Shown here: positions 17,339 through 26,655 of the stretch, in pieces
Layout of the letters: each line of letters starts with the position of its first letter
Numbering within the stretch: position 1 is the stretch's first letter
Source: Chloropicon primus
Lineage: Eukaryota; Chlorophyta; Chloropicophyceae; Chloropicales; Chloropicaceae
Direction: 5' to 3'
NCBI GenBank assembly: GCA_023205875.1
Contig: CP060763.1
Span: 124,001-188,000 of the forward strand
Length of the DNA: 64,000 nucleotides
The notes under the pieces: model-generated
Seen by the model: only the letters and a program-made list of their open reading frames with translations
Database searches by the model: none
Told to the model about the DNA's origin: nothing
Position numbers and translations under genes: made by a program

Positions 17339-18853
17339 ATGGTGAAGCTGGGGATGCAGTGCGTTGCTGGAGGGCGAGGAGGGGCCTCGGCGAAGTGGTA
17401 TGGACGGGAACGGAAGCTCCAAGGAGTCTCGATCACGAGTGACAGGGGCAGGTGCGGCGGAGTTACGGTGTCGTGCCGTTCGTCGACCCCAAGCGGAAGG
17501 CGAGCCATGCACGAGGAGAGGCGAGGCCGAGGCCATTCGAGGAGGATGGGCCAGAGGTGCTGGGCAGTGGGTGGCGAGGAGATTGACAATGCGCCAGACT
17601 TTGTTCCGGATGGAAGGTGGAAGGTTTTCCCGGGTCGAGGGGTTACAGCACCAGACGGGTTTCAAGCATCTGGAGTGAGTGCAGGGTTGCGCGCGTCGAG
17701 CAAGCGCCCTGACCTCGCTCTCGTGTACTGCCCCGAGGGCGCCGTGGCGGCGGGCGTCTTCACGAAGAACCTCATGTGCGCCGCTCCAGTGACGTACTGC
17801 AAAGATGTGCTGGAGAAAGGGAAGCCGGTGAAGGCAGTTCTGATAAACGCGGGCCAGGCCAACGCGGCGACGGGCTCCCTGGGGTGGCAGGACGCCCTCG
17901 ACTCGGCGGAAGAGCTCGCGAAGAGCCTCGGCATCGACGCGGACGACGCTCTGCTGCAGTCCACTGGGGTCATCGGGCAGAGGATTAAGATGAAGGAGAT
18001 GCTCTCCTCGATCCCAACCGTCGTGAGCGATCTCTCCGACAGTGATGCTTCGGCCAGAAACTGCGCGACGGCGATCACGACCACCGACCTGGTCTACAAG
18101 TCGGGTGCAATCGAGGTCGAGATCGACAACAGGACCGTGACCCTCGGGGGAATGTGCAAGGGCTCTGGGATGATCCACCCGAACATGGCGACGATGCTCG
18201 GCGTGGTGACCTGTGACGCGGAGGTGGACCAAGCGCTGTGGCAGAAGATGCTGAAGCAGGCCGTGGACGAGAGCTTCAATCAGATTACCGTCGACGGGGA
18301 CACGAGCACGAACGACACCGTTGTGGCTCTCGCCAGTGGCAAGGCCGGGAACGCGAGAATCGAGGAGGAGAACTCCGCGGACGCAAAGCTTTTGCAAAGC
18401 GCTTTGACGGCTCTGTGCCAGGGTCTCGGAAAGAGCATCGCTTGGGACGGGGAGGGCGCCAACGTGCTGCTTGCCGTGAACGTCCAAGGGGCCAAGACGA
18501 AGGAGGACGCAAGGGTTATTGCCAGGAGCGTCACAACGTCGTCCCTGACCAAGTCTGCGATCTTCGGGCAGGATCCCAACTGGGGCAGAATAGCGGCTGC
18601 GGCGGGGTACGCGGGGCCCGAGTTTGACGTGGAGATGCTCGACATAAAGCTCGGGGCGACGAAACTCATGGAAAAGGGCCAGCCCCTCGAGTTTGATGCC
18701 GCGGCTGCAAGCGCCTACTTGAAGAGCCAGATCGATGTCAGGGGAACCGTTGATATCTGTGTCGTCGTGGGAGATGGCCCGGGAAGCGGCGTGGCCTGGG
18801 GCTGCGACCTGTCCTATGACTACGTCAAGATTAACGCCGAGTACACGACCTGA
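17339..18853 (+). CDS. argJ: ArgJ, bifunctional ornithine acetyltransferase / N-acetylglutamate synthase
   Basis: A single exon of 504 residues. ArgJ moves the acetyl group from N-acetylornithine to glutamate in the cyclic arginine pathway, in the plastid of plants and algae. The first 90 residues are basic and fit a transit peptide. The autocleavage site is present near residue 283 ([13 protein letters not shown], cut before the Thr). Other family blocks are [55 protein letters not shown] and the C-terminal [20 protein letters not shown]. It converges on CPSF1 with 49 bp between stops. Confidence 0.95.
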   Translation: MVKLGMQCVAGGRGGASAKWYGRERKLQGVSITSDRGRCGGVTVSCRSSTPSGRRAMHEERRGRGHSRRMGQRCWAVGGEEIDNAPDFVPDGRWKVFPGRGVTAPDGFQASGVSAGLRASSKRPDLALVYCPEGAVAAGVFTKNLMCAAPVTYCKDVLEKGKPVKAVLINAGQANAATGSLGWQDALDSAEELAKSLGIDADDALLQSTGVIGQRIKMKEMLSSIPTVVSDLSDSDASARNCATAITTTDLVYKSGAIEVEIDNRTVTLGGMCKGSGMIHPNMATMLGVVTCDAEVDQALWQKMLKQAVDESFNQITVDGDTSTNDTVVALASGKAGNARIEEENSADAKLLQSALTALCQGLGKSIAWDGEGANVLLAVNVQGAKTKEDARVIARSVTTSSLTKSAIFGQDPNWGRIAAAAGYAGPEFDVEMLDIKLGATKLMEKGQPLEFDAAAASAYLKSQIDVRGTVDICVVVGDGPGSGVAWGCDLSYDYVKINAEYTT

Positions 18854-18902
18854 GTACCTGAGTTGTTGCTTTACACACACAATGATTATTCCATCCAAAA
18901 CT

Positions 18903-21900
18903 TCAATAAACTCCCATGCCCACCGCAAGGCTTCTCAGGCTGTTCAGCACGGTTTCCCTCCTGGATCCGATCAGCTTGGCGACCTTGTTCTGCTCCTCTA
19001 TCGACAAGTGCAAAAACTTCCAAATCGTTTGTCCATCCAACACCTTGTCAGAGCTTTGGCCCCTCCCCGCTTCAACGTTCTTCGCGTGCCTGAACCTCAG
19101 CGGGTTCAGTCCGGCCACCTGGACCATGGAGGAAACCAGCCTGTCCTGCAAGCTCCTCAAACGCTTGAAGGTGGTCTCATCCAGTGGGAACAGCATCCCG
19201 AGCGAGGCGTCGTAGGTGCTCAGGCAGACCCCAATCCTGTGAGACACCGTCATCGCGGGGGAGTTGCTGCTCGCCTTTGCGGTCATGCGGGTCACCCCGC
19301 TCACCCTGCCCCCCGAGTAGAAGACTGCGCGACTCAGCAGCTTCTTTCCCTTCAAGCTGTCCGGGTCTTTGGGGTCAAACGCGTACATCCTAATGTTCCC
19401 GTGCATGTCCACCCCCATGATGGCCAGGGTGCTGCCATCAATCAGAAACTGGACGTGGTGGATTGGCGGCTTGTCATAGTCGTGAGAGAGGAGCTGCAAG
19501 ACTTTCCTGCTGTCGTTCCCCGCGTCCAGCCAGCGAAGGAAGTGGATGCCCCTCATGCTGTCACCGCTGAGGACGAACTTCTTCACGGTGGCCAGGCTGC
19601 TAGCGAACAGGGTGGAGTCGAAGAATCCACACTGCTCCAGCTGAGGAATCTTTGGGTAGCCAGGCGGCGTCTCGGGGGGGTACTGACCGTTCCATTTGAA
19701 GAGCAAGACTTTGATTCCAATGCCAACCAAGAGATACCCGTCCAAGCAAGTGACGACGTGGACCCCACCTCCCCCTGGAGATCCCCGGAAATCCTTGCTT
19801 GTCACCAAAGACGCGCCCCATTTCACGCTCGGTTGGCCCAGCTCAACGTTCGGGATGTCCTGCTTCTCGATCTTGAACAGGTGGACGTTGCCCCTGCAGG
19901 GGTAATCCTCTCCCCTCGGCGTCGCTGTGCCTACCGCGATGATGGATGAAACGGACTGGTCCGTTTGGTTCTTGACGTAGACCGAGCTGATCGACATCCC
20001 AACCTCGGCTGGGCCAAGGGTATGGCTCCACAGCACTTCCAACGTCTCCGCAGAGATCAGCTGGACTTCGAAGGCTTCTTCCTTGTCCCTTGCAGCTACG
20101 GCGGCCTCTTGGGCCGCGTAGACATTCGTCGCATGGGCATCGCCCCCCCCCTCTTCAGGCTTTCTCTTCCTGTAAGGTATTCCTTTCGAAACCAGCGCTG
20201 CTATCACTCCCGTCTCCGCCGAATACGTAATCTTGTGAACAGTCGCACCCACGGTCTTCACCTCGGCCCACCAGCTGAGGGTGCTCGAGACTCTGTCGTT
20301 GAAGTTGCAGACGTTGAGCTGGCCACTCTCCGTGGCAAACACAAAGCCGTGATTACAATTCACGTTGTGGAAAGGCGTGATGGATGTGATGGGCCCATCC
20401 CTGAACGCGGAGTAGACTCTCACCTGGCCCTGACTCAAGAATACGACGAAAGGCTTGTCTCCCGTGACAAAGTATCCATTATGCTTGCCGACGTTTTCCA
20501 GGCGCATCATTCTCCTCGTAACGTTCGAGGGCGATCCTGAATTCAGCAGAAACTCGTTCAAGACGCTCACTCGCGTGAGATGGTGTCCCCCCACCGGATT
20601 GCCGTCCAGCTTGTACACATACAGGAACCCATCGGATATCATGAGAGACACCCAAAGGTCACGGGTCAGCCTGTCAATCTGGCAGTGAATTTGGCTCACG
20701 GACACGCTCGGCGACGTGGCTTCCATTCCCGCCTCGTTTGCGTTCGACAACTTTGCGTAACCTTGGTACACGCTCGTGGACTTGAAGACCGTGGTAAAGC
20801 TCGGAAGGGACACCACCTCTAAGCCGGCGAGATTGTCGCACATGAAACAGAGGTGGGTGTCAGAGCTGTCTTGGGTTCCAAAATAGCCACAACCGTTTTT
20901 CACAACGTTCATGCATGAGATGTCGCCCCTGCTCTTTCCACCGAATTCGGCAACCTTCCCTTTGCTGTTTCCATCCCCACGAAGCATGCCCAGCGTCCCA
21001 TTGCTCAGCAGCACGAGGACGTAAGGGTCGCAAACGCAAGCGTCCTTTATTTCCAAATCTGATGGGTCCCCTTCCAGCTTTGTGCTGGACAAAATTTCCT
21101 TGCAAGAGATGTCTTGAGCGACCTTTGTGCCTACCATGATTCTTACCCCCTTCTTGTACACTTGGGCGATCCTCTCTCTGGCTTTCAGGTTCCCGACGCA
21201 GATCGTGGGGTGCTCCGTAACAAAGTTGACCTTCTCCGTCACCAGTTCGAGCTCCTCCTTCGTTTCCAATATCATCGTCGACTCACTCGTGCTGAGAACG
21301 AGATATGCGTGGTACGCACTGCCTTGGCTCTTTTTTGCGTCCCCTTCCTCGGAGTAGACAGTCCGAAGAAACTTTATGTCTGCCAAGTCAATTTTCAGCA
21401 GCGACTCGTACCTCCAGTTCTGGGATAAGATTGCAACGCCCCCATGCTTCCCATATCCAACAGCAGCAGCAAGAGCGATGTCTTCCTTCTTCTTTGGGTT
21501 CGTATTGATGTTCACCATGTCTTGAATGGGTCCGAGGTTGCTCAGCCTGTCGCACACCGTCAGGGAGAGAGTGTCAAGATCAACGTCCATCTCGCTAGCG
21601 AAAAGCTCCTTCTCCAGTTCATTATCATCGTCCCCCTCCCCGTCATTCCTGGGCGCGCTCGAATCGTTTTCGACGTTCCCCTCGTCCTCAGGCAAAGCCT
21701 CTTCATTCGGGCTGCTCGAGGACTTGATGGACTTTGACGACGCCATCCTGCACCGCAGGAGGACTGAGCTCCCGAGCTGCGAACCCAAGAAGAGAACGTT
21801 CTCTGACAGGGTCGACACGCAGGAGGGCATGGAAGACGACCCGCATACCTTGAAGTCAAAGAGCTTGGACGAAGACGACCCCCTCATCGACATGGCATCC

Positions 21901-23192
21901 GTCTTAATCGTCACAAGGACCAGCTGGCCGTTTTGAAGGGCCATTATCCCGTGAGCTTTGTTGACGCCGTCGTTCTTGAAGCACTCCAGCCACGCCAGCT
22001 TGCAGCCCGCAAGGTCCATGCCCATGGCAGTCTCGTTTTGGGCGATCTTCTGGATCTGTGGGACCACCTCTGGTATCACCAAGTACGCATTCTTCCTGGC
22101 TTGGTTTACATTCGCCGTGTGCATGGCGTCGCCCCCCGTGGGTTCAGCCATCCTATCCAACGGGATCTCCTTGGCAAATCCAGAGAAACCGAACTTGTTC
22201 ACGGCCACTGCGTTCATGGTCCTGTGGTCCAGCAGCAGGATGTAATCACTGCACATGACGAGGCACTTCCCCCCCACGCCCGGCATGCCCTGGACAGCGA
22301 ACGCGTCGTACGGCAAATTCACCTTCTCCATCAGTTTCGGGTACCTCCTGTGCGTCGTGTTGATGCTGAAGGCCTTGATCCCGCACGTGTCTTTGCACTC
22401 CCTCAGCCTCCCTGGCCAGGTCGGCCCCTTGGAAACGGAAGAGCTGCTCTCGTGAAGCAGGCAAAGGACCGGCTCGTTATAACCGTGCAGGAAGCAGATG
22501 TCCTTCACGTAAGAGACCTTGCAAACCTCGAGCAAACTGATCACGTCGGTTCCCTTATGAAACCGGTTGGCGCCAGAGGTCTTTTGCCTCTTTGGCGCCG
22601 AGTCCTCCTCCTTCTTCACCTCCACCGCATCAGTTATCTGCAACAGCTCATCCAAGTTGTGCTCCCTTGTTGGAATGAGGGCCACGAAATCAGAGTAAAA
22701 CATCATGGCGCACAGCCTCCCCTGCGGATCACACCTGAGCTTTTTCCTCGCCCTCGACTCATTCCTCGCCAGCGTCACCGCGTCGTAGTCCGCGAAGCTG
22801 TGGAGCGAAGTTGTTCGAAAGTCCTCCACGGCGTCCGGTGCTTCCGGGGCATACTCGATCACCGAGACCTGCGCCGACTCCGAAAGCAACACCAAAGCGT
22901 CTCTCTGAGATTTCGTCCGTCCCCTCAGCGTCTCTATCGCGTTCACTATCCCACCCATCGTCACAGTCCTCACCAAGTTGAACTTGAGCTTCTTCTTTCC
23001 CTTGAGCTCGCACTCCACCACCTGATACAGCTCCAGGATGTTGTTCCCCTTCAGGACGAACACCTCCCTCGCCGAGTCCGCCGCCGTTGCCGAGCTCGTC
23101 CCCAAGTCCTTCCTGCACCTCGTGAAGGCACCAGAGGCGCATGCTCGGACACACGTGGGCTCGAACACTTCCTTGTAATACGCGTAACTCAT
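18903..23192 (-). CDS. CPSF1: cleavage and polyadenylation specificity factor subunit 1 (CPSF160)
   Basis: A single, very long exon of 1429 residues beginning MSYAYYKEVFEPT, a typical family start. CPSF160 is the large beta-propeller scaffold of the mRNA 3'-processing complex and holds WDR33 and CPSF30. Visible family blocks include the N-terminal propeller (FVLKGNNILELYQVVE), a central region with FLGSQLGSSVLLRC, and the C-terminal CPSF_A domain (HVVTCLDGYLLVGIGIKVLL, LFASSLATVKKFVLSGD, FLIDGSTLAIMGVDMHGNIRM). A Ser/Glu-rich insertion lies near residues 490-530. Length is that of the family (about 1400). The first ATG is used. It is transcribed divergently from the SAC3/GANP gene, which also works on mRNA. 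Confidence 0.95.
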   Translation of the reverse strand: MSYAYYKEVFEPTCVRACASGAFTRCRKDLGTSSATAADSAREVFVLKGNNILELYQVVECELKGKKKLKFNLVRTVTMGGIVNAIETLRGRTKSQRDALVLLSESAQVSVIEYAPEAPDAVEDFRTTSLHSFADYDAVTLARNESRARKKLRCDPQGRLCAMMFYSDFVALIPTREHNLDELLQITDAVEVKKEEDSAPKRQKTSGANRFHKGTDVISLLEVCKVSYVKDICFLHGYNEPVLCLLHESSSSVSKGPTWPGRLRECKDTCGIKAFSINTTHRRYPKLMEKVNLPYDAFAVQGMPGVGGKCLVMCSDYILLLDHRTMNAVAVNKFGFSGFAKEIPLDRMAEPTGGDAMHTANVNQARKNAYLVIPEVVPQIQKIAQNETAMGMDLAGCKLAWLECFKNDGVNKAHGIMALQNGQLVLVTIKTDAMSMRGSSSSKLFDFKVCGSSSMPSCVSTLSENVLFLGSQLGSSVLLRCRMASSKSIKSSSSPNEEALPEDEGNVENDSSAPRNDGEGDDDNELEKELFASEMDVDLDTLSLTVCDRLSNLGPIQDMVNINTNPKKKEDIALAAAVGYGKHGGVAILSQNWRYESLLKIDLADIKFLRTVYSEEGDAKKSQGSAYHAYLVLSTSESTMILETKEELELVTEKVNFVTEHPTICVGNLKARERIAQVYKKGVRIMVGTKVAQDISCKEILSSTKLEGDPSDLEIKDACVCDPYVLVLLSNGTLGMLRGDGNSKGKVAEFGGKSRGDISCMNVVKNGCGYFGTQDSSDTHLCFMCDNLAGLEVVSLPSFTTVFKSTSVYQGYAKLSNANEAGMEATSPSVSVSQIHCQIDRLTRDLWVSLMISDGFLYVYKLDGNPVGGHHLTRVSVLNEFLLNSGSPSNVTRRMMRLENVGKHNGYFVTGDKPFVVFLSQGQVRVYSAFRDGPITSITPFHNVNCNHGFVFATESGQLNVCNFNDRVSSTLSWWAEVKTVGATVHKITYSAETGVIAALVSKGIPYRKRKPEEGGGDAHATNVYAAQEAAVAARDKEEAFEVQLISAETLEVLWSHTLGPAEVGMSISSVYVKNQTDQSVSSIIAVGTATPRGEDYPCRGNVHLFKIEKQDIPNVELGQPSVKWGASLVTSKDFRGSPGGGGVHVVTCLDGYLLVGIGIKVLLFKWNGQYPPETPPGYPKIPQLEQCGFFDSTLFASSLATVKKFVLSGDSMRGIHFLRWLDAGNDSRKVLQLLSHDYDKPPIHHVQFLIDGSTLAIMGVDMHGNIRMYAFDPKDPDSLKGKKLLSRAVFYSGGRVSGVTRMTAKASSNSPAMTVSHRIGVCLSTYDASLGMLFPLDETTFKRLRSLQDRLVSSMVQVAGLNPLRFRHAKNVEAGRGQSSDKVLDGQTIWKFLHLSIEEQNKVAKLIGSRRETVLNSLRSLAVGMGVY

Positions 23193-23461
23193 CTCAACCA
23201 CACACCTTCACTTCCTCAAGCTGCCACGAAGAACAAAGCTGCTGCTTGTGTCTGTCTCCCAAGCACAAAACGTGGCACAGAACGAAACAGGGAGAGAGAG
23301 CAAACGAGGGAAACGAGACACACGGAACGAAGCAATTCACCGATCAAGCCGCTCCTCCTCCTCCTCCTCCTCCTCGTCTTGCCCTCTGCCTCAACCAACC
23401 GCCACCTCCCTCCGCCAAACACTTTGGGCGTCTCGTGACCGAACCGAAGCGCGAATGGGAA

Positions 23462-23675
23462 CAACTTATCGTATCGTTCGAAAGATCTCGACGAGTCCTA
23501 CCCCTTGACGACGATCTCGTTCCAACCCGATCACCTCTAACCACCTCACTGCCCTCGCCCTTCCCCTCCCTCCCTCGCGTGATCGAATCGAATCGAATCG
23601 AATCGATTCCGTTCTCCAATCTTGGTCGTTCCTTTCGAGGGAGGCGTCGATCGAAAGCTCGCGACAAGACGTTTC
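23462..23675 (-). promoter_or_regulatory. two promoter elements of the CPSF1 gene
   Basis: Forward copies have GAAAG at 23480 (ATCGTTCGAAAGATCTCGAC) and 23653 (GGTCGTTCCTTTCGAGGGAG, then GTCGATCGAAAGCTCGCGAC), 173 bp apart. They face the minus gene at 23192. A GA run at 23817-23842 and short GAATC repeats near 23585 are in the same region. Confidence 0.55.
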
Positions 23676-23814
23676 TCGTGATCGCTTCCCTGTCTCCTCC
23701 TTCCCTCTCCCCTCCCTTCCCTCCTCCGCGTCCTCCTCGACGGTCCGCCGCTTCCGATCGATCGCTCTTTTGATCGATCACTCCGCCACCCTTTGGCTTC
23801 GATCGATCAAACGC

Positions 23815-23848
<34 letters not shown>

Positions 23849-23916
23849 CGCGGCGAGGAGGACGAGAGCGAGGTTGTGAGTCAAGTGGAGCGGTAAGGGT
23901 TGAAGGTGGAAGCGTC

Positions 23917-23962
23917 TTGTCGCGAGATTTCCGTCGAGTGGTCGCTCGAAAGGAACGGAGGT
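23917..23962 (+). promoter_or_regulatory. promoter element of the SAC3/GANP gene
   Basis: A reverse copy at 23927 (GTCGCGAGATTTCCGTCGAG then TGGTCGCTCGAAAGGAACGG). It is nearly the exact inverse of the copy at 23625-23675 and lies about 75 bp before the ATG at 24040. Confidence 0.6.
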
Positions 23963-24039
23963 GTGGTGAGGCGAGAGGGCTGTGATGGAGGGACGGTGAA
24001 GCGACAACGACGACGACGAGAGGAGAGAGGAGAGAGGAG

Positions 24040-26490
24040 ATGAGTGACCCGTGGGGAGGCGGAGGGAACTACAGCCAGTGGACGGGCCAAGGGTACTACG
24101 GGGCGGAGGGGCAGCAGGGCGTTCCCTACGGCGGAGGCTACCACCAGCAGGTAAATCAGGAGAACTACGCCGTGTTTCAACCTCAAACGGGTGTTCCAGT
24201 TCAAGGTCAAGTGGGTCAATATGATCCTTCCGTGTATGGTCATCATCATCATCAGCATCAGCAGCAGTACTACGGCGAGCAGGGTTACGCTTACATGGCT
24301 CAGCCCCAAGCTCAGCAAGTGCAGCAGCAGTGGCCGCAGCAGAACTATTACGGCAACGCCGGCGTTGGGGTGACCACGACGCCGAGCGGGACAGGCGCTG
24401 CGGTGTGGGACTCGTTGGGGAAGGCGGGGAAGAAGAAGAAGAAGAAGCAGGGTGAGCCGGAGGGAGAAAGCCAGTGGCCCCAGAGCCTTCGTGACTTTGT
24501 GGAGAGGGTGTTCCAGTACTGCAGAGGCACCGCGGAGCGGGCGAAGGCTCAGAAATGGATGAAGGGGACTATTGCCAAGTCCAAGGAGAATGGAACGATG
24601 TGGACGAAAGATTGGCAGTCTTGTGCGATACCAAGTTTCACTGACAGCGGCACGATTTCGACGTGCCCCATTTGCACCAGCACTTTTGTTCCGAAGACGC
24701 AGAACGTGACCATACTGAACAAGCAGAGGGCGGCCGCGGGGAAGGCGCCGGTGAAGGTGCCCCGGCGGTGGAGAGACCTGGTTTCCCTTCAGCCAGACCC
24801 CTCCTCCAGCGGGGGCGAGAAGATTGTGGCGTACACCCCCGAAGCAGTGGCAGGGAGGTGGGCCGTGCAGTTCGGCGGCATGCGGTGGGGGGATTGGGTC
24901 CACGAGCAGTGCTGCGATACGATGACGACGAAAGCGAAGGAGTTCCAGGACGTTTCCAAGCTCAAGTATCCTGAAATAACTCGCTCAAAGTGGGTCGAGC
25001 TTCAAAAGTGGGCAAAGCACGTGCTGCAGCAAACCGAGCAGGAACTGAAGGATCTCCTGGTGGAGGGGCGGGACATAGCAAGGAAGAGGCAAAAGTTGGG
25101 AACTACGAGCGAGCGTTCCTTGCACAGATACACTACTAACCAAAACACCGCCAGCACCAGCACCGCGTTTACTAACCAAGCTCTCCACGCAGGACACAAC
25201 ACGTCGAACGGCGACGAGGACGAGGACGAGAACCTGAGGAAGTCCTTGAGAAAGGATCGATTCGGGCAGGGGGGCCTGATGAGCGGGGAGACCCTCGCGT
25301 TCATAAACAAGGAAAAGAAGAAGGCGACGAAAAAATCGCGGTTTGCGACCAAGCAGGGTAAGCTCTCCAAGAAGAAGAAGTCTCTAGAGGAGGGAGCGTC
25401 CGGCGGCCCTGTCGTTGGGACCTGCGATCTGATGTGCCCCATCGCCGAGCTCGAGAAGAGGTTCAGGACGAACGACTTTGACGAGCTGGAGCTCCCGGGC
25501 ACTGGATTCAAGGGAGGCGTCCACGGCTTGGCGGTCAAACGCTTTGCCAGAACGATCACCGAGGAGGACAGGAAGCCCGACAGGCTTCGGACCAAGAGCG
25601 CCCTGCTAAAGACGATGACCCACCTCTCGTCCCTGATGGACAGCAAGCGAACGACTTTTGAGAAGGTCCACAGGTTTCTCTGGGACCGGTACCGGGCCAT
25701 CCGCACTGACCTATCCATTCAGCACATCAAGGACGACTTCGCTGTCCAGTGCTACGAGCAGATGATCCGGTTCCACATCATTGCCGAGCACGAGCTGTGC
25801 GAGGAGACGGCCACGGTGACTAACCCGCACGGCTTCAACTCGCACCTGAACGTGGAGCAAATGTACAAGTGCCTCACCTCTCTGTTTACCCTTTACGACG
25901 ACCTGGCAAAGGCTGGCCAGCCGTGCGCGAACGAGCCAGAGTTCCGTGCGTACAACATCCTACTGACCATGGACACCCACGGCAAGTACAGGAGGGACGA
26001 GGCGGCCCACACCTTCGCTCTGACCAGGATGAGGCCCGAGATTCTGCGTTCCGACTTTGTGCGGTACGCCGTCAAACTGAACTCCTTCTATCACGAGGGG
26101 AACTTTGTGAAATTCTTCAAGATCGTGAGAAGGAGCCCCTACCTCGTGTCCTGCATCTTGCACGCTTACTTCGATCCGGCCAGGGCGAACGCCGTTCGCT
26201 TGTTTTCCCAGGGCATGTACGGAAGGAGCACGACCTTGCCGGTGAGTTTTGTCCGCGACGCCCTGCTGATGGACAACCAAAGGGACGCCAAGGAGCTCCT
26301 GCAGAGTTTTGGGCTCTCCGTCCAGCGGGGCGAGGGCGGTCTCTTGGTCTCCATCGGCGAGAAGAACTTCAAACCTCGCGAGGAAACCTTGAGAAAGCGC
26401 TCGGCTTTCATATCCTCCCTCAAGGGCAAGTCTTCCTACAGGGACCTCTGTCGATCCCAAACAACCCTTGGCACTTTCCAGTTGTTATAA
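24040..26490 (+). CDS. SAC3/GANP-family protein (mRNA export/processing)
   Basis: A single exon of 816 residues. The N-terminal 110 residues are a Gly/Gln/Tyr-rich prion-like stretch with a His run, followed by a Lys run (KAGKKKKKKQ). A CPIC..T segment near 207 may be half of a zinc site. The SAC3/GANP domain begins near residue 460 with GTCDLMCPIAELEKRF and continues with KRFARTITEEDRKPDRLR, FLWDRYRAIRTDLSIQHI, FRAYNILLTMDTHGKYRRDE and FYHEGNFVKFFKIVR. Family members form a PCI-like scaffold for mRNA export (TREX-2) or act as THP3/LENG8-type splicing-linked factors; the build here, with no MCM3AP part, is closer to the latter by general look. It shares a divergent promoter with CPSF1. Confidence 0.85.
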   Translation: MSDPWGGGGNYSQWTGQGYYGAEGQQGVPYGGGYHQQVNQENYAVFQPQTGVPVQGQVGQYDPSVYGHHHHQHQQQYYGEQGYAYMAQPQAQQVQQQWPQQNYYGNAGVGVTTTPSGTGAAVWDSLGKAGKKKKKKQGEPEGESQWPQSLRDFVERVFQYCRGTAERAKAQKWMKGTIAKSKENGTMWTKDWQSCAIPSFTDSGTISTCPICTSTFVPKTQNVTILNKQRAAAGKAPVKVPRRWRDLVSLQPDPSSSGGEKIVAYTPEAVAGRWAVQFGGMRWGDWVHEQCCDTMTTKAKEFQDVSKLKYPEITRSKWVELQKWAKHVLQQTEQELKDLLVEGRDIARKRQKLGTTSERSLHRYTTNQNTASTSTAFTNQALHAGHNTSNGDEDEDENLRKSLRKDRFGQGGLMSGETLAFINKEKKKATKKSRFATKQGKLSKKKKSLEEGASGGPVVGTCDLMCPIAELEKRFRTNDFDELELPGTGFKGGVHGLAVKRFARTITEEDRKPDRLRTKSALLKTMTHLSSLMDSKRTTFEKVHRFLWDRYRAIRTDLSIQHIKDDFAVQCYEQMIRFHIIAEHELCEETATVTNPHGFNSHLNVEQMYKCLTSLFTLYDDLAKAGQPCANEPEFRAYNILLTMDTHGKYRRDEAAHTFALTRMRPEILRSDFVRYAVKLNSFYHEGNFVKFFKIVRRSPYLVSCILHAYFDPARANAVRLFSQGMYGRSTTLPVSFVRDALLMDNQRDAKELLQSFGLSVQRGEGGLLVSIGEKNFKPREETLRKRSAFISSLKGKSSYRDLCRSQTTLGTFQLL

Positions 26491-26655
26491 AGAAACATAC
26501 CCAGGCTTTGGCTTCATCATCGAGCAGCTCCAAAAAAATTTTCTTCATCAGAAAAAAAAGAAAAACGCTTCCCGCCATAAAATAACGCTTGGCTCTCTCT
26601 CTCCCTCCAAAACCAAAACCCACCGCTGGCCGGCGCGAGGAGCACGGGGGGAAGC

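Noticed and set aside
21933-23438. 500-codon plus frame antisense to CPSF1
   Set aside because: It is a high-GC shadow of the CPSF1 reading frame with His/Arg/Leu-rich low-information sequence.
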